The position numbers were made by a program, and so were the translations under genes. Shown one piece after another: positions 45,201 through 52,951 of a stretch of DNA of 64,000 nt (within the stretch, counting starts at the first letter, position 1; each line of letters begins with the position of its first letter). Where the stretch lies: assembly GCF_033100115.1 (NCBI RefSeq), contig NZ_CP136910.1, positions 1,922,001 through 1,986,000 of the forward strand, given 5' to 3'. The notes under the pieces were generated by a model. That model saw only the letters and a list, made by a program, of their open reading frames with translations, did no database searches and had not been told where the DNA came from. Source of the DNA: Anaerocolumna sp. AGMB13020 (GTDB taxonomy: Bacteria; Bacillota; Clostridia; Lachnospirales; Lachnospiraceae).

Positions 45201-45417
45201 TATTTTCATAGGCTGTATTGGCTGGGTTAAATTCCATAATCGCATTGTTTTTATGGTGTACTCCAAAGCTGTTCACACCTTGACCCCTGTTGGTATAATA
45301 AACCCACATTGGAATTCCTTTAATACCGGCAAGACCGGGGAGAAAACTTGAGAAAGGCGGCAGTCTGTGATAATCTTCCAGTACATAAGCCTTTCCGTCG
45401 AGATAATAATTCTTCAT
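42238..45417 (-). CDS. long GH94-type glycoside phosphorylase
   Basis: 1059-aa cytosolic enzyme of the cellobiose-phosphorylase clan. It comprises an N-terminal beta-sandwich (SFGVHHKNNAIMEFNP, residues about 45-300), a helical linker, an alpha-six barrel and a C-terminal jelly roll. The general acid is probably D646 in GWNDAMNGLPG. It cleaves beta-glucosidic bonds with phosphate, giving glucose-1-phosphate. It is about 250 residues longer than cellobiose phosphorylase, resembling long members such as 1,2-beta-oligoglucan phosphorylase or the related GH149/GH161 enzymes; which one cannot be told by eye. AAAGGA precedes the chosen ATG; an upstream in-frame start would add 16 residues. GH30 follows. 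Confidence 0.82.
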   Translation of the reverse strand: MKNYYLDGKAYVLEDYHRLPPFSSFLPGLAGIKGIPMWVYYTNRGQGVNSFGVHHKNNAIMEFNPANTAYENTAIKGFRTFIRNNGSVYEPFFSSVTEAKRKFLIRQNSFEIEETDTDTGLKVKVTYYVLPLEDIGALVRKVEITNLSEEEKELEILDGLPKLIPFGMGNSAYKEMSNLLKSWSDIKNIENNVPFYAMRSSSDDSAEVVEVEGGYYYLTIAEGEVTPVIYDAEVVFGYDTTFMTPVPFLKEGLGIKEKSQCFANKIPCGFTPLKTRLSSGDSYSFHTMVGFAQTAEQINQKLELLKQENYFSEKESLAALCCEELTKDVKTVTGVPLFDSYVEHCYLDNFLRGGYPFVFGEEDKKSVIHLFSRKHGDPERDYNFFSINGEYYSQGNGNFRDVNQNRRNDLLFNHRVGDFNIKTFYQLIQIDGYNPLEVRPSTFKVSKDNSMAAEVFLKAAAPDNWKVLFDIASKPFTPGKIAGTLSRYSIQLTLSEDDFLVKLLALCEQNIEAGFGEGYWSDHWDYNLDLIENYLKIYPDKKKELLYGDKSYRYYDSPARVLPRSEKYVISKGKLRQYGSLLHDHEKENQESFHKNGTNWLKNKKGEYVQSSLMAKLVNLSLIKFTMLDPEGLGVEMEGGKPGWNDAMNGLPGLFGSGMAETLELKRTLEFVVKTLPLDKAIFLPAEVYSLLIKTRNLLKELTDGNITQFEYWDLVTTEREKFRDSVRYGLDGEEVLASSEELLEIITAFLGKVREGVEKAREIGEGIIPTYFTYHAAAFLPITDEAGKEIITPYGLPAGKVQRFERVMLPFFLEGPARYFSQAESVEEALALHQKVKESELYDTKLKMYKTSVPLEDISMENGRIRAFTPGWLERESIFLHMEYKYLYGMQTAGLWESFYEEMVNTLIPFLPPEMYGRSILENSSFLASSANPNEEIHGRGYVARLSGSTTELISMWSLMFMGNTVFTSDEEGLKLHLEPKLPSWFFNEEKEASFTFLSNCTIVYKNPTGKNTYGEDRAVISHMVTEEGRRMEGNILSGELAHAVREGSIKKLTVYFC

Positions 45418-45484
45418 ATATAAATCCTTTCCTTTCCCGGGATGTTTTTTCGTAATAATCTGCATTTCTTTGCATTCTTAGGCA

Positions 45485-45705
45485 GCATTATGAACCTGCA
45501 TCTTTCCTTATAACGTATCACTTAAGACAGCATTATGAACTGCATCTTTCCTTATAACGCATTACTTAAGACTGCATTATGAATTGCATCTTTCCTTATA
45601 ACGCATCACTTAAGACTGCATTATGAACTGCATCTTTCCTTATAACATATTGCTTAGACAGCATTATAAACCTTCATCTTTAAAACGCATGACTTTACTG
45701 GACAA
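45485..45705. repeat. tandem repeat with a 44-bp period
   Basis: Five copies starting with GCATTATGAA at 45485, 45530, 45574, 45618 and 45661 (periods 43-45), each continuing GCATCTTTCCTTATAACG. It lies directly upstream of the phosphorylase gene, thus probably in its 5' region. Confidence 0.9.
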
Positions 45706-46298
45706 TCCCTTTGAGATATTTAATATACTTGTTTTGATTCTAAATTGATTATAGTACGGATTTTTCAGGATGGCAATATAAAAACATTTTTATTTCTATT
45801 CTTATTAATTATTACTGTTTCTTTTGTATATATTATTATTATTTATTTTCATATTTTTATAACATTCGTTATTTCATCAAAAGTAATTTTATTAAATTAT
45901 ATTTTTATCAGAATATGTGTTCTTTTTATTGCAGGTATTCTATATAAAATCGTTTTTATATTCTTGGATTTGGAATTATTAGCAGAAATAATTCCATCTT
46001 TCATCGAATCTTTTTAATACTCTTCTTAATAATCACTTGGAGGAATAGATTTTTTCATATCATAATATAAGTGACACATAAACTACTTGGCTTATTTCTT
46101 ATAAAGAGACTGTTATGTTTGGTTAACGAAAATGCTTAATATTTATGGAAGCAAATCCAATATCAAAAGAACACCAGTATCTCTGGGTTTAGGCTGTTGT
46201 AAAAAGTGTTTTTGACAGTTGACAGGAATACTCCGCAAAAGATCTTAGAAGAACCTGAATCAAAAATTAATGCAGACAGTTAAAGTGTTATACATAAT
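45706..46298. other. AT-rich region without a gene
   Basis: Very AT-rich. An open frame at 45745-46017 on the plus strand starts at TTG, has no ribosome binding site and consists almost only of Phe, Ile, Leu and Val, as expected by chance. Promoter-like sequences of the phosphorylase gene may be present near 45720, but none is convincing. Confidence 0.5.
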
Positions 46299-46352
46299 AA
46301 AAATCCCAATCTTATACAGCTGATAACTCGCTGATTTAAGGTTAGGATTTTT
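46299..46352 (-). terminator. terminator of the CotH gene
   Basis: AAAAATCC...AGC pairs with GCTG...GGATTTTT with a few mismatches; a U run follows on the minus strand. It lies 120 bases past the CotH stop. Confidence 0.6.
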
Positions 46353-46472
46353 CTTTTACTAATGTCTTAATTTATCATGGATGTAATTTACAAGTATAAC
46401 GTAAAGTAATTTTACAATAGTATCTCGTAAATGCATTTCTAAATTTAATAATCTTGGGCATTTGAAGTTCAT

Positions 46473-48503
46473 TTAAGAACCACTGGAACCCCCACTGCTG
46501 TCCCCGGAAGGTTCTGATTGATTTCCTTCATTGGAGGGCCGATTATTACCGCCCATACCTCCTGGAAAACCATTCTGTCCTCTTCCATTTTCCATTCCTC
46601 CCAGCTTACTCAAATCAAGACTATCCGAATTTACAATTGCATCACTTCCAGACTGTGCATCCTGTGTAGAGGGAATGCTGCCGTTTAATTGACCGGATAC
46701 GCTTTCTGCTCGCAGCTCTGCAAAGGTCTTTAACGCGGTTACCCCTTCTTTGAATGCATCATAACCATCAAAAGATGTAGTATCATTCTTTACATAGCTG
46801 TCAATGGAAGCAGTGAGCTGATCCACCTTTTCATCGAATTTGCCCGAGGTTACATATTCTGCAAGTTCTGCCAGATATTTGTGATACAGTTCCTTATATT
46901 CCTCATTCTGCAGTAAAAGTCCAATAATCGGTCTTTCTTCTGCGGTAACATTATTAAATACCGTATCAATTGCATAGTTTACTGCCTCGGAGGAGTCGCT
47001 CATATTAAAGGTACCAAAGGATAAATTGTAATCCCAGGGCAGCATGCTCAGTATTCCGTTCTCTTCATATAGAACATAGTTATGGCCCATATTAGAGAAA
47101 TAGCTGTCTAAATTAACCAGGAATACATTGACTGCTGCATAACGAAGTACTTCATCGACATTAATATAGTTTTCCAGCTCCTTGCCTTCACTGATACCCT
47201 TTAAGGATGCAATTAATCTGGTGTAATCCGATTCATCAGCCTTTGTTAGAGCATTGTCAGTTATATTGGTATAATTGGATACATCATCTCCATTATACAC
47301 CAGGTCCACACCAAGACTGCCTCCGTTTTGGCCTCCTTTTCCGCCTGCTTCACCAAAGCCTGGTGCACCGTTCTGCCCGCTGCCTGCCGGCTGCATGTTC
47401 TGATTCATACTTAAGGTATAGCCGCTTATGTCAAGGAGATTGCCGCTGTCATCTTTCAATCCAGTAACATTAGAAAGTTCCATTGACATCAATTCTCTAA
47501 AATCAAATGCAACGGATGTTCCGTCTTTTAATAGCAATTCCAAAACACTTTGGCTGTTAAAGCCATCTGTTAGCACCTGATTCCATTCAACTGCTTTTCC
47601 CTCTTTATCTGCTAGTGCAAAGAGTTTTGTAATGTCCATATTGGGTCCGCCGGTATTAGCCCGTCCCTGGTTCCCTACAGGGTTACTTCCATCTGACTGA
47701 TTGCCCCTATCGGGAGCTGCGGCTGTATTGTCATTTTCCCCCGTACTACCCTCTGAGTTCTTACCGTCTGTATTATTATTGTTATTATTTTCAGTGGGCA
47801 GATTTGCCGAATCAAAATTACCGAAGTTCCCCATTCCTGCATTTCCTGCCATTTCAAAACTTTCCGGTTTATAGGCTGCACCTGAATTATCCTCACCGTA
47901 ATTACGTGTAAGAAAACTATTGTCCACATCCTCCAGTGCCAGATAAAAACCATAATGTTCATCATTTACATAAATATCAGCAAAAGTATGCAGGGAACTT
48001 GGCACCTCCATGTACTGGAACAGCTCATATGACATATATTCTTTTAAATATGTAGAATCTCCGAAGATATTATTAAGTACCAGCTTATCAAGTCCGTAAC
48101 AGTTCTGATTATCCACATACTTGTCAAAGTTAATCTTAAGACTGTAACGGTCACTGTCTGTTGCGGCCACCTGGGAAAGGGAGGTATTTCCTTTTGTCTT
48201 GATACCAACATCCTTATAGGTAACACCATCAATGGTTACGTCTGCTTCTATATACTCTTTTGCTTCTGCATTCTCCATAAGACCGGACCAGTCATCCGTA
48301 TCCGCAGTAATCTTAATGGTTATGACATCTTTACCAAATAATTTGGAGGCGTATTCACTGCCTGAACTGTTTCCTTCCGTCGAGTTACTGTCTGTTTCGG
48401 TTTTGGAATTATCCAAAGACTGTTCCTTTTTTCCTTTTGTGCAACCGGTAACTGCCACAGCTATTACCAGGAACAGTACAAGTGCTAATCGTCTCTTTCT
48501 CAT
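46473..48503 (-). CDS. CotH-kinase family lipoprotein
   Basis: 676-aa protein related to spore-coat kinase CotH. The N-terminus MRKRRLALVLFLVIAVAV followed by TGCTKG is a lipoprotein signal with C21 in the lipobox. The CotH domain is split: LVLNNIFGDSTYLKEYMSYEL and GFYLALEDVDNSFLTRNYG are in the N-terminal half, and the metal-binding ILSMLPWDYNLSFGTF in the C-terminal half, with a Gly/Asn-rich low-complexity insertion at about residues 215-300 and another at 395-415. The C-terminus is Gly/Ser/Asn-rich. A kinase anchored outside the membrane is unusual for a spore-coat role; an extracellular matrix or polysaccharide role is equally possible. The ribosome binding site is weak. Confidence 0.85.
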   Translation of the reverse strand: MRKRRLALVLFLVIAVAVTGCTKGKKEQSLDNSKTETDSNSTEGNSSGSEYASKLFGKDVITIKITADTDDWSGLMENAEAKEYIEADVTIDGVTYKDVGIKTKGNTSLSQVAATDSDRYSLKINFDKYVDNQNCYGLDKLVLNNIFGDSTYLKEYMSYELFQYMEVPSSLHTFADIYVNDEHYGFYLALEDVDNSFLTRNYGEDNSGAAYKPESFEMAGNAGMGNFGNFDSANLPTENNNNNNTDGKNSEGSTGENDNTAAAPDRGNQSDGSNPVGNQGRANTGGPNMDITKLFALADKEGKAVEWNQVLTDGFNSQSVLELLLKDGTSVAFDFRELMSMELSNVTGLKDDSGNLLDISGYTLSMNQNMQPAGSGQNGAPGFGEAGGKGGQNGGSLGVDLVYNGDDVSNYTNITDNALTKADESDYTRLIASLKGISEGKELENYINVDEVLRYAAVNVFLVNLDSYFSNMGHNYVLYEENGILSMLPWDYNLSFGTFNMSDSSEAVNYAIDTVFNNVTAEERPIIGLLLQNEEYKELYHKYLAELAEYVTSGKFDEKVDQLTASIDSYVKNDTTSFDGYDAFKEGVTALKTFAELRAESVSGQLNGSIPSTQDAQSGSDAIVNSDSLDLSKLGGMENGRGQNGFPGGMGGNNRPSNEGNQSEPSGDSSGGSSGS

Positions 48504-48706
48504 TCAAATAATACCCCATTTCCTTTCTATTGATATTTATATTTTGATAGATCTGACAATAAAAGGATACAGGATTTGTATGTTCATTATGTGAATGTAG
48601 TGTGAATTAATGAAGTCCAAGCCTTTTCGATGATGTGCAAAAGGATTTCGAGCTTATACGCAAAAAAACAACATCAGCTATGATTTGCTGGGTGTTCTGC
48701 CAGAAC

Positions 48707-48786
48707 TGCCCCTTGGTAAATGAAGAAATGGCGTAGCCTTTTACGCTACGCCATACTTCGTTCAAATACTGTAATACTAAGGGGCA
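48707..48786. repeat. nested inverted repeat
   Basis: Outer TGCCCCTT with AAGGGGCA encloses an inner stem GAAG..ATGGCGTAG with CTACGCCAT..CTTC (48728-48757). It lies in the 309-base gap between CotH and FprA genes, downstream of the latter. No U run on the FprA transcript follows immediately, so a terminator role is uncertain. Nothing else was recognised in this gap. Confidence 0.6.
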
Positions 48787-48812
48787 CTCTAAGGCACCTT
48801 ATTTTTTATCGA

Positions 48813-50036
48813 TCAACCTTTTACAGCTTCCTTCACCTGTCTCACAAGTTCCTTCAGCTGTATCTCTATCTTTTTAAAGTCTTCCTCGGCAGGAATTCCC
48901 TTAAACTCAACAGGCTCCAAGAACTCCCAGCCCATATTCAGCCTGGTATTGATTTCTGCAAGTTCTCTCTCCGCACCGCCTGACCAGCCATAGGAACCAA
49001 AACGGAATACCTTCCGGTTTAAAGTCTTCTTCTTTCCAAGCTCTTCAAGGACCGCACCCATAGGAGGGAACATCTTAAATTCATAGGTTGGCATTGCAAG
49101 TACAATACCGGTAGAAGTCCAGGCAGAGGTTAATACTGTACCCCATGAATCTTCCGGCACTCTGTGAACATGAACGGTAATGTCTTCCCCTTCCAGAACC
49201 TTTATGGCCTCCTTGACAGCCGCTTCTGTCATACCGTACATAGAACCCCAGATGAAGGTTATCTCTTCTCTTGCCGGTCCCTTCTGGTAATCTGCATAGG
49301 CATCATAAGCATCCATAACTGCTTTTGTATTCTTCCAGCAGAGTCCATGTCCCGGAGCAATCAGTTTAAGAGGCAGATTGCTGACTTTCTTTATGGCAGT
49401 TTTTACCTGAGGAGAGAAAAAGGATACAATATTGGAATAGTATCTTATGGTCTCCTTCTCATATTCTTTTAATTCTGCTTCACTGAATTCTTCGGCAAAG
49501 ATTCTTCCTTCATATTTGCCAAAGGAACCGAAAGCATCACAGGAAAATAATACACCAGTTAACTGATCAAAGGTACCAATTGTATCCGGCCAGTGTACAT
49601 TGGGTATTTCTGCAAACTGTAGAACATGTCCCTCACCAAGATCAAAGGTATCATTATCACCTACTACGGTGACATTGTCTGTAAGACCATAAAATGCAGT
49701 CAGCAGTTCTTTTCCTTTTTTGGAGCAAAGAATCTGAAAATCATTGTTTATCTTCTTAAAGGCTTCAATCCAGCCGGAATGATCAGGTTCTACATGGTTT
49801 ACTACGAGATATTTTATGGAAGCAGGGTCTATCTCCAGCTCTTTTAATAGGGAGAATAAATTCTCAGGCACTCCATCCCAACCGCATACACCGTCTACAA
49901 TAGCTGTTTTTTCACCTTTTATTATATATGAATTTAAAGTAACTCCTTTGGGTATCTCCCATAAGCCTTCAAATAAGATATTTTCCACATCAACCGACAA
50001 TTGATAGGTTCCTGCAGCTATCTCCGTTGTTTTCAT
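48813..50036 (-). CDS. FprA-family flavodiiron protein (oxygen/NO reductase)
   Basis: 407-aa A-type flavoprotein. The N-terminal metallo-beta-lactamase-like domain has the diiron ligands HVEPDH (residues about 81-86) and further His/Asp in NVHWPDT, CDAFGSFG and APGHGLCW. The C-terminal flavodoxin domain starts at ITFIWGSMYGMTEA. In clostridia such enzymes reduce O2 to water with electrons from rubredoxin, which is encoded at 52664. GGAGG precedes the ATG. It is divergent from the glutaredoxin-like gene and belongs to a redox-defence region. Confidence 0.93.
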   Translation of the reverse strand: MKTTEIAAGTYQLSVDVENILFEGLWEIPKGVTLNSYIIKGEKTAIVDGVCGWDGVPENLFSLLKELEIDPASIKYLVVNHVEPDHSGWIEAFKKINNDFQILCSKKGKELLTAFYGLTDNVTVVGDNDTFDLGEGHVLQFAEIPNVHWPDTIGTFDQLTGVLFSCDAFGSFGKYEGRIFAEEFSEAELKEYEKETIRYYSNIVSFFSPQVKTAIKKVSNLPLKLIAPGHGLCWKNTKAVMDAYDAYADYQKGPAREEITFIWGSMYGMTEAAVKEAIKVLEGEDITVHVHRVPEDSWGTVLTSAWTSTGIVLAMPTYEFKMFPPMGAVLEELGKKKTLNRKVFRFGSYGWSGGAERELAEINTRLNMGWEFLEPVEFKGIPAEEDFKKIEIQLKELVRQVKEAVKG

Positions 50037-50258
50037 TTTTCGTCCTCCTTCAATATTCCTAGAAACATTTTAGCCGTAAACTCTCTGATAGTCAACTAAA
50101 AACCTCTTTATTGGTAAGACAGTCCCACGAACAGACTGTATCTGCATATTTACACGCAATCTAAAAGGTGCTATAGTGTTTGTATATATATTATTAAATT
50201 GTATACAACTAATTATACCTGAAATAATTGAACAAATCAACGAAAGAAGGGAACTTCC

Positions 50259-50519
50259 ATGAAAAACATAATTATGTTCGAGACCAGCTGGTGTCCCCAC
50301 TGCCGCAGAGCTCACGAATTCATAGAAGAGCTGCTGCAAGGCAATCCGGCTTACAAGGATGTGCAGATACAGTATATAGATGAAGAACTTCATCCTGATA
50401 TTGCAAAACAATATGATTATTACTTCGTTCCGACCTTTTACGTGGATTCCGCTAAGATTCATGAAGGCGCTGTAACGAAAGATTCCATAGAAACAGTATT
50501 TACGGAAGCCTTGTCTTAA
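50259..50519 (+). CDS. glutaredoxin/thioredoxin-like protein
   Basis: 86-aa small thioredoxin-fold protein with the redox motif SWCPHCRRA near residue 11 and a cis-Pro in FVPTFYVD. It would reduce disulfides or serve as an electron carrier; CPHC differs from thioredoxin's CGPC and from typical glutaredoxin CPYC. GAAGGGAA precedes the ATG. A terminator begins about 90 bases past its stop. Confidence 0.85.
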   Translation: MKNIIMFETSWCPHCRRAHEFIEELLQGNPAYKDVQIQYIDEELHPDIAKQYDYYFVPTFYVDSAKIHEGAVTKDSIETVFTEALS

Positions 50520-50609
50520 TGGATGGAACACAGAGTGGAACATAGATTATTTTACTAATAAGATAGAATGATAGCTTTAATAATTTTTATTTCATAGGTA
50601 TCAGCAAGG

Positions 50610-50648
50610 AAAAAGTAAAATGGTATTATATTTCTGTTTTACTTTTTT
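50610..50648. terminator. bidirectional terminator
   Basis: AAAAAGTAAAA pairs with TTTTACTTTTTT. It lies between the glutaredoxin-like gene and the convergent Crp/Fnr-family gene and has Us on both strands. Confidence 0.8.
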
Positions 50649-50724
50649 GTCCCTGCTGTTCCCTCTATTCATTTTCTGCAACGTAATTGATATTTTCAAT
50701 ATTTTACGAAAGGCAATCATAAAC

Positions 50725-51402
50725 CTACAGTATCAGCTCTCTTAACTTCTTCTTATCAACGACCTTAACTCCTCCGCGATAGAGTTCCACTATTCCTTCC
50801 CCTGCAAAGTATTTCATCATACGGGATACTACTTCCCTCGCACTTCCTATATATTTTGCAATCTGTTCATGGGTCAGTTCGATGTTATCTGAGCCGCTTC
50901 TTGATGCTTCATCCAGAAGAAAGATTGCCAGTCTTTTGTCAAAGCTCATAAACAGGATTTGCTCCATGGCCCACATAACCTCTGAGAAAGCTTCAATTAT
51001 CAGTCTGTTAGTGAAATTATCAGCATAAATATTCTGTACACATATCTGCTGATAGGCAGCAGCGTCCACAAGCAGTACTTCGCTGTCACTTTCCGCATCT
51101 ATATGCACGTCAAACGTAATGTTCTCCAGTATACAGGAGGCAGATAAAATACAGATATTATCCTCTCTCAAACGGAACAAGGTAACTTCTTTTCCCTCCT
51201 CCGACAGGATATAGACCCTTAGTTCTCCCTTTTTAATCAACAGGATTCCAATACAGTCATTGCTGCCGCTGTGAATTTTTGCTCCCTTTTCATATTTGAC
51301 AGGAACGGTACTGTTTAATAACCGGTTTTTTTGTCCTTCAGACAGGTCCTCCCAAAATCCCAGGGAATGGGTTATGTAGTTCATATCCTGCTCATTTACC
51401 AT
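50725..51402 (-). CDS. Crp/Fnr-family transcriptional regulator
   Basis: 225-aa regulator with an N-terminal cyclic-nucleotide-binding-type beta-barrel (GAKIHSGSNDCIGILLIKKGEL, EGKEVTLFRLREDNICILSASC) and a C-terminal winged helix (LTHEQIAKYIGSAREVVSRM). It has Cys residues in the sensory half, but not the four-Cys iron-sulfur pattern of Fnr. The ATG at 51402 follows GAGGT; an in-frame ATG nine codons earlier lacks a good site. Its position among oxygen- and peroxide-defence genes suggests redox control of the neighbours (inference). Confidence 0.9.
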   Translation of the reverse strand: MVNEQDMNYITHSLGFWEDLSEGQKNRLLNSTVPVKYEKGAKIHSGSNDCIGILLIKKGELRVYILSEEGKEVTLFRLREDNICILSASCILENITFDVHIDAESDSEVLLVDAAAYQQICVQNIYADNFTNRLIIEAFSEVMWAMEQILFMSFDKRLAIFLLDEASRSGSDNIELTHEQIAKYIGSAREVVSRMMKYFAGEGIVELYRGGVKVVDKKKLRELIL

Positions 51403-51490
51403 AGCTACCTCATTTCTAGAAATCGCCATACCTGCATTTTCTACTGCCGGTAAGATCCTGTTTACATTATACTACTGTTTATTATATAAA

Positions 51491-51527
51491 ATACCGGCCT
51501 TTTCGTAAACTACGAAAAGGCCGGTAT
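51491..51527. terminator. strong terminator after desulfoferrodoxin
   Basis: Perfect 17-bp stem ATACCGGCCTTTTCGTA with its complement, and TTTTAT on the minus strand. It lies 16 bases past the desulfoferrodoxin stop and upstream of the Crp/Fnr gene. Confidence 0.92.
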
Positions 51528-51543
51528 CTGTTTGGAGATATTC

Positions 51544-51927
51544 TTACAGTACAGTTTTCCAGAGTCCATGAAGATTACAGTATTCATATGCTGCTACCGG
51601 CTCTTCATCCGTCAGGTTAAATACAGCCTTAGGTTTTTCACCAGGCTCTAAGAAACGTGCAAGAATGCCTTTTGTAGTCTCAAGATATACCCACTGGATG
51701 TAGTGCTCCTCTGTCATAGGATGCTCTACACTTCCAATACAGACAGTTACGGTATTACCGTCCTTTTCTACTACCGGAAGGTGTTTCTCTGTAGCCGCTT
51801 CTGTAGTGTTGGCAACCAACTCATCCATCTTATCGCCGCAGCATGTTAAAGGTGCTCCTGACTCATAAAAAAATGTAACGATGTTTCCGCAATGTTTACA
51901 TTTATAAAATCTTGCTTCTTTCTTCAT
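51544..51927 (-). CDS. dfx: desulfoferrodoxin (superoxide reductase)
   Basis: 127-aa two-iron superoxide reductase. The N-terminal centre I has four Cys in YKCKHCGN and LTCCGDK; centre II has the His ligands in EHPMTEEHYI and the Cys/His in CNLHGLW near the end. It reduces superoxide to peroxide without making oxygen, with electrons from rubredoxin encoded nearby. It lies 50 bases downstream of rubrerythrin, which removes the peroxide, on the same strand. Confidence 0.96.
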   Translation of the reverse strand: MKKEARFYKCKHCGNIVTFFYESGAPLTCCGDKMDELVANTTEAATEKHLPVVEKDGNTVTVCIGSVEHPMTEEHYIQWVYLETTKGILARFLEPGEKPKAVFNLTDEEPVAAYEYCNLHGLWKTVL

Positions 51928-51977
51928 AATATCCTGCCTTTCCGTGCCATTGGCACCTATACCTATCTGTTATGTGA

Positions 51978-52517
51978 TTAATAGTTTGTTGCGAGAACAC
52001 GGAAATATGCCTGTGGATGATCACATACGGGACATTTCTCCGGTGCTTTCTTTCCAACATGTATATGGCCGCAGTTGGCGCATTGCCAAACAGTATCACC
52101 CTCTTTGGAAAATACGAGACCCTCTTCTAAGTTCTTTAGGAGTTTTCTGTATCTTTCCTCATGTTCTTTTTCAATCTTGGCAACGCCCGCAAATAGTCTT
52201 GCAATCTGGTCAAAGCCTTCCTCTTTTGCTACTTTAGCAAATTCGTCATACATCTGTGTCCATTCGTAATTCTCTCCGGCGGCGGCATCCGCAAGGTTGG
52301 TTAATGTATCTGGCATACCGTCATGAAGTAGTTTAAACCACAGTTTTGCATGCTCTTTTTCATTATTTGCAGTTTCAAGAAAAAGTTCTGCTATCTGCTC
52401 ATAACCTTCTTTTTTCGCTTTTGAAGCATAATATGTATATTTGTTTCTTGCTTCGGATTCTCCTGCAAAAGCTGCCTTTAAATTCGCTTCTGTTTTCGTG
52501 CCTTTTAACTCTTTCAT
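51978..52517 (-). CDS. rbr: rubrerythrin
   Basis: 179-aa peroxide-reducing diiron protein. The ferritin-like domain has paired Glu/His ligands ([43 protein letters not shown]), and the C-terminal rubredoxin domain binds iron through CANCGHI and CPVCDHP. The ATG at 52517 lies 11 bases from GGAGG; an in-frame GTG six codons earlier overlaps that site. It is followed by desulfoferrodoxin. A palindrome upstream may be an operator. Confidence 0.95.
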   Translation of the reverse strand: MKELKGTKTEANLKAAFAGESEARNKYTYYASKAKKEGYEQIAELFLETANNEKEHAKLWFKLLHDGMPDTLTNLADAAAGENYEWTQMYDEFAKVAKEEGFDQIARLFAGVAKIEKEHEERYRKLLKNLEEGLVFSKEGDTVWQCANCGHIHVGKKAPEKCPVCDHPQAYFRVLATNY

Positions 52518-52550
52518 CTTAGCTCTATCCTCCACTTTTCGTTTCTTGCA

Positions 52551-52573
52551 GAATCAGTATGAATAGCTGATTC
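52551..52573 (-). promoter_or_regulatory. palindrome upstream of rubrerythrin
   Basis: GAATCAG-N9-CTGATTC, a perfect seven-base inverted repeat 34 bases upstream of the rubrerythrin start. It resembles an operator and does not match the PerR box pattern. Not seen upstream of the other redox genes. Confidence 0.45.
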
Positions 52574-52608
52574 CCGCTTCTCATTGATTTGATTTGGTAT
52601 GCACATTG

Positions 52609-52650
52609 AAAAAAGAGCACGCACTTATTGTAAGTATGAGCTCTTTTTTT
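52609..52650 (-). terminator. terminator of the rubredoxin gene
   Basis: AAAAAAGAGC pairs with GCTCTTTTTT with additional pairing inside (CACTTA with TAAGTAT); Us on the minus strand. It is 14 bases past the rubredoxin stop. Confidence 0.85.
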
Positions 52651-52663
52651 ATGTCAACTTCAA

Positions 52664-52816
52664 TTAAATCTGTGTAAATGAATCTTTGCTTAATCCGCAA
52701 ACTGGGCATACCCAATCCTCAGGTATATCCTCCCATGCTGTGCCGGGTGCAATACCGCCATCTGGATCGCCTGTCTCTGGATCATAAATATAACCGCAAG
52801 GGCATTCGTATTTCAT
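52664..52816 (-). CDS. rubredoxin
   Basis: 50-aa one-iron electron carrier with the two Cys pairs in [13 protein letters not shown] and [11 protein letters not shown]. It starts at the ATG at 52816, which has AAGGAGGTG upstream; a longer frame would prepend 25 residues rich in Tyr and Lys. The first pair is spaced CPC, one residue shorter than the usual CxxC, as in some clostridial rubredoxins. It probably donates electrons to the flavodiiron protein, rubrerythrin and desulfoferrodoxin encoded nearby. Confidence 0.93.
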   Translation of the reverse strand: MKYECPCGYIYDPETGDPDGGIAPGTAWEDIPEDWVCPVCGLSKDSFTQI

Positions 52817-52951
52817 GTAAAACACCTCCTTAAAGTAGTATTTTTTCTTTATACTCTGTTGTTTCGTCAGGTAATAATATTGGTATATCATTCCTCTATC
52901 ACATATTATAAAGCAGTTAAATTATAGCATAAAATGAAATTGATTACAACC

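Noticed and set aside
45745..46017. 90-residue hydrophobic open frame
   Set aside because: TTG start, no ribosome binding site, and composition explained by AT-rich DNA.
48728..48760. tRNA-like sequence with GTTCAAATA
   Set aside because: The segment is part of a nested hairpin without acceptor stem, anticodon arm or CCA.
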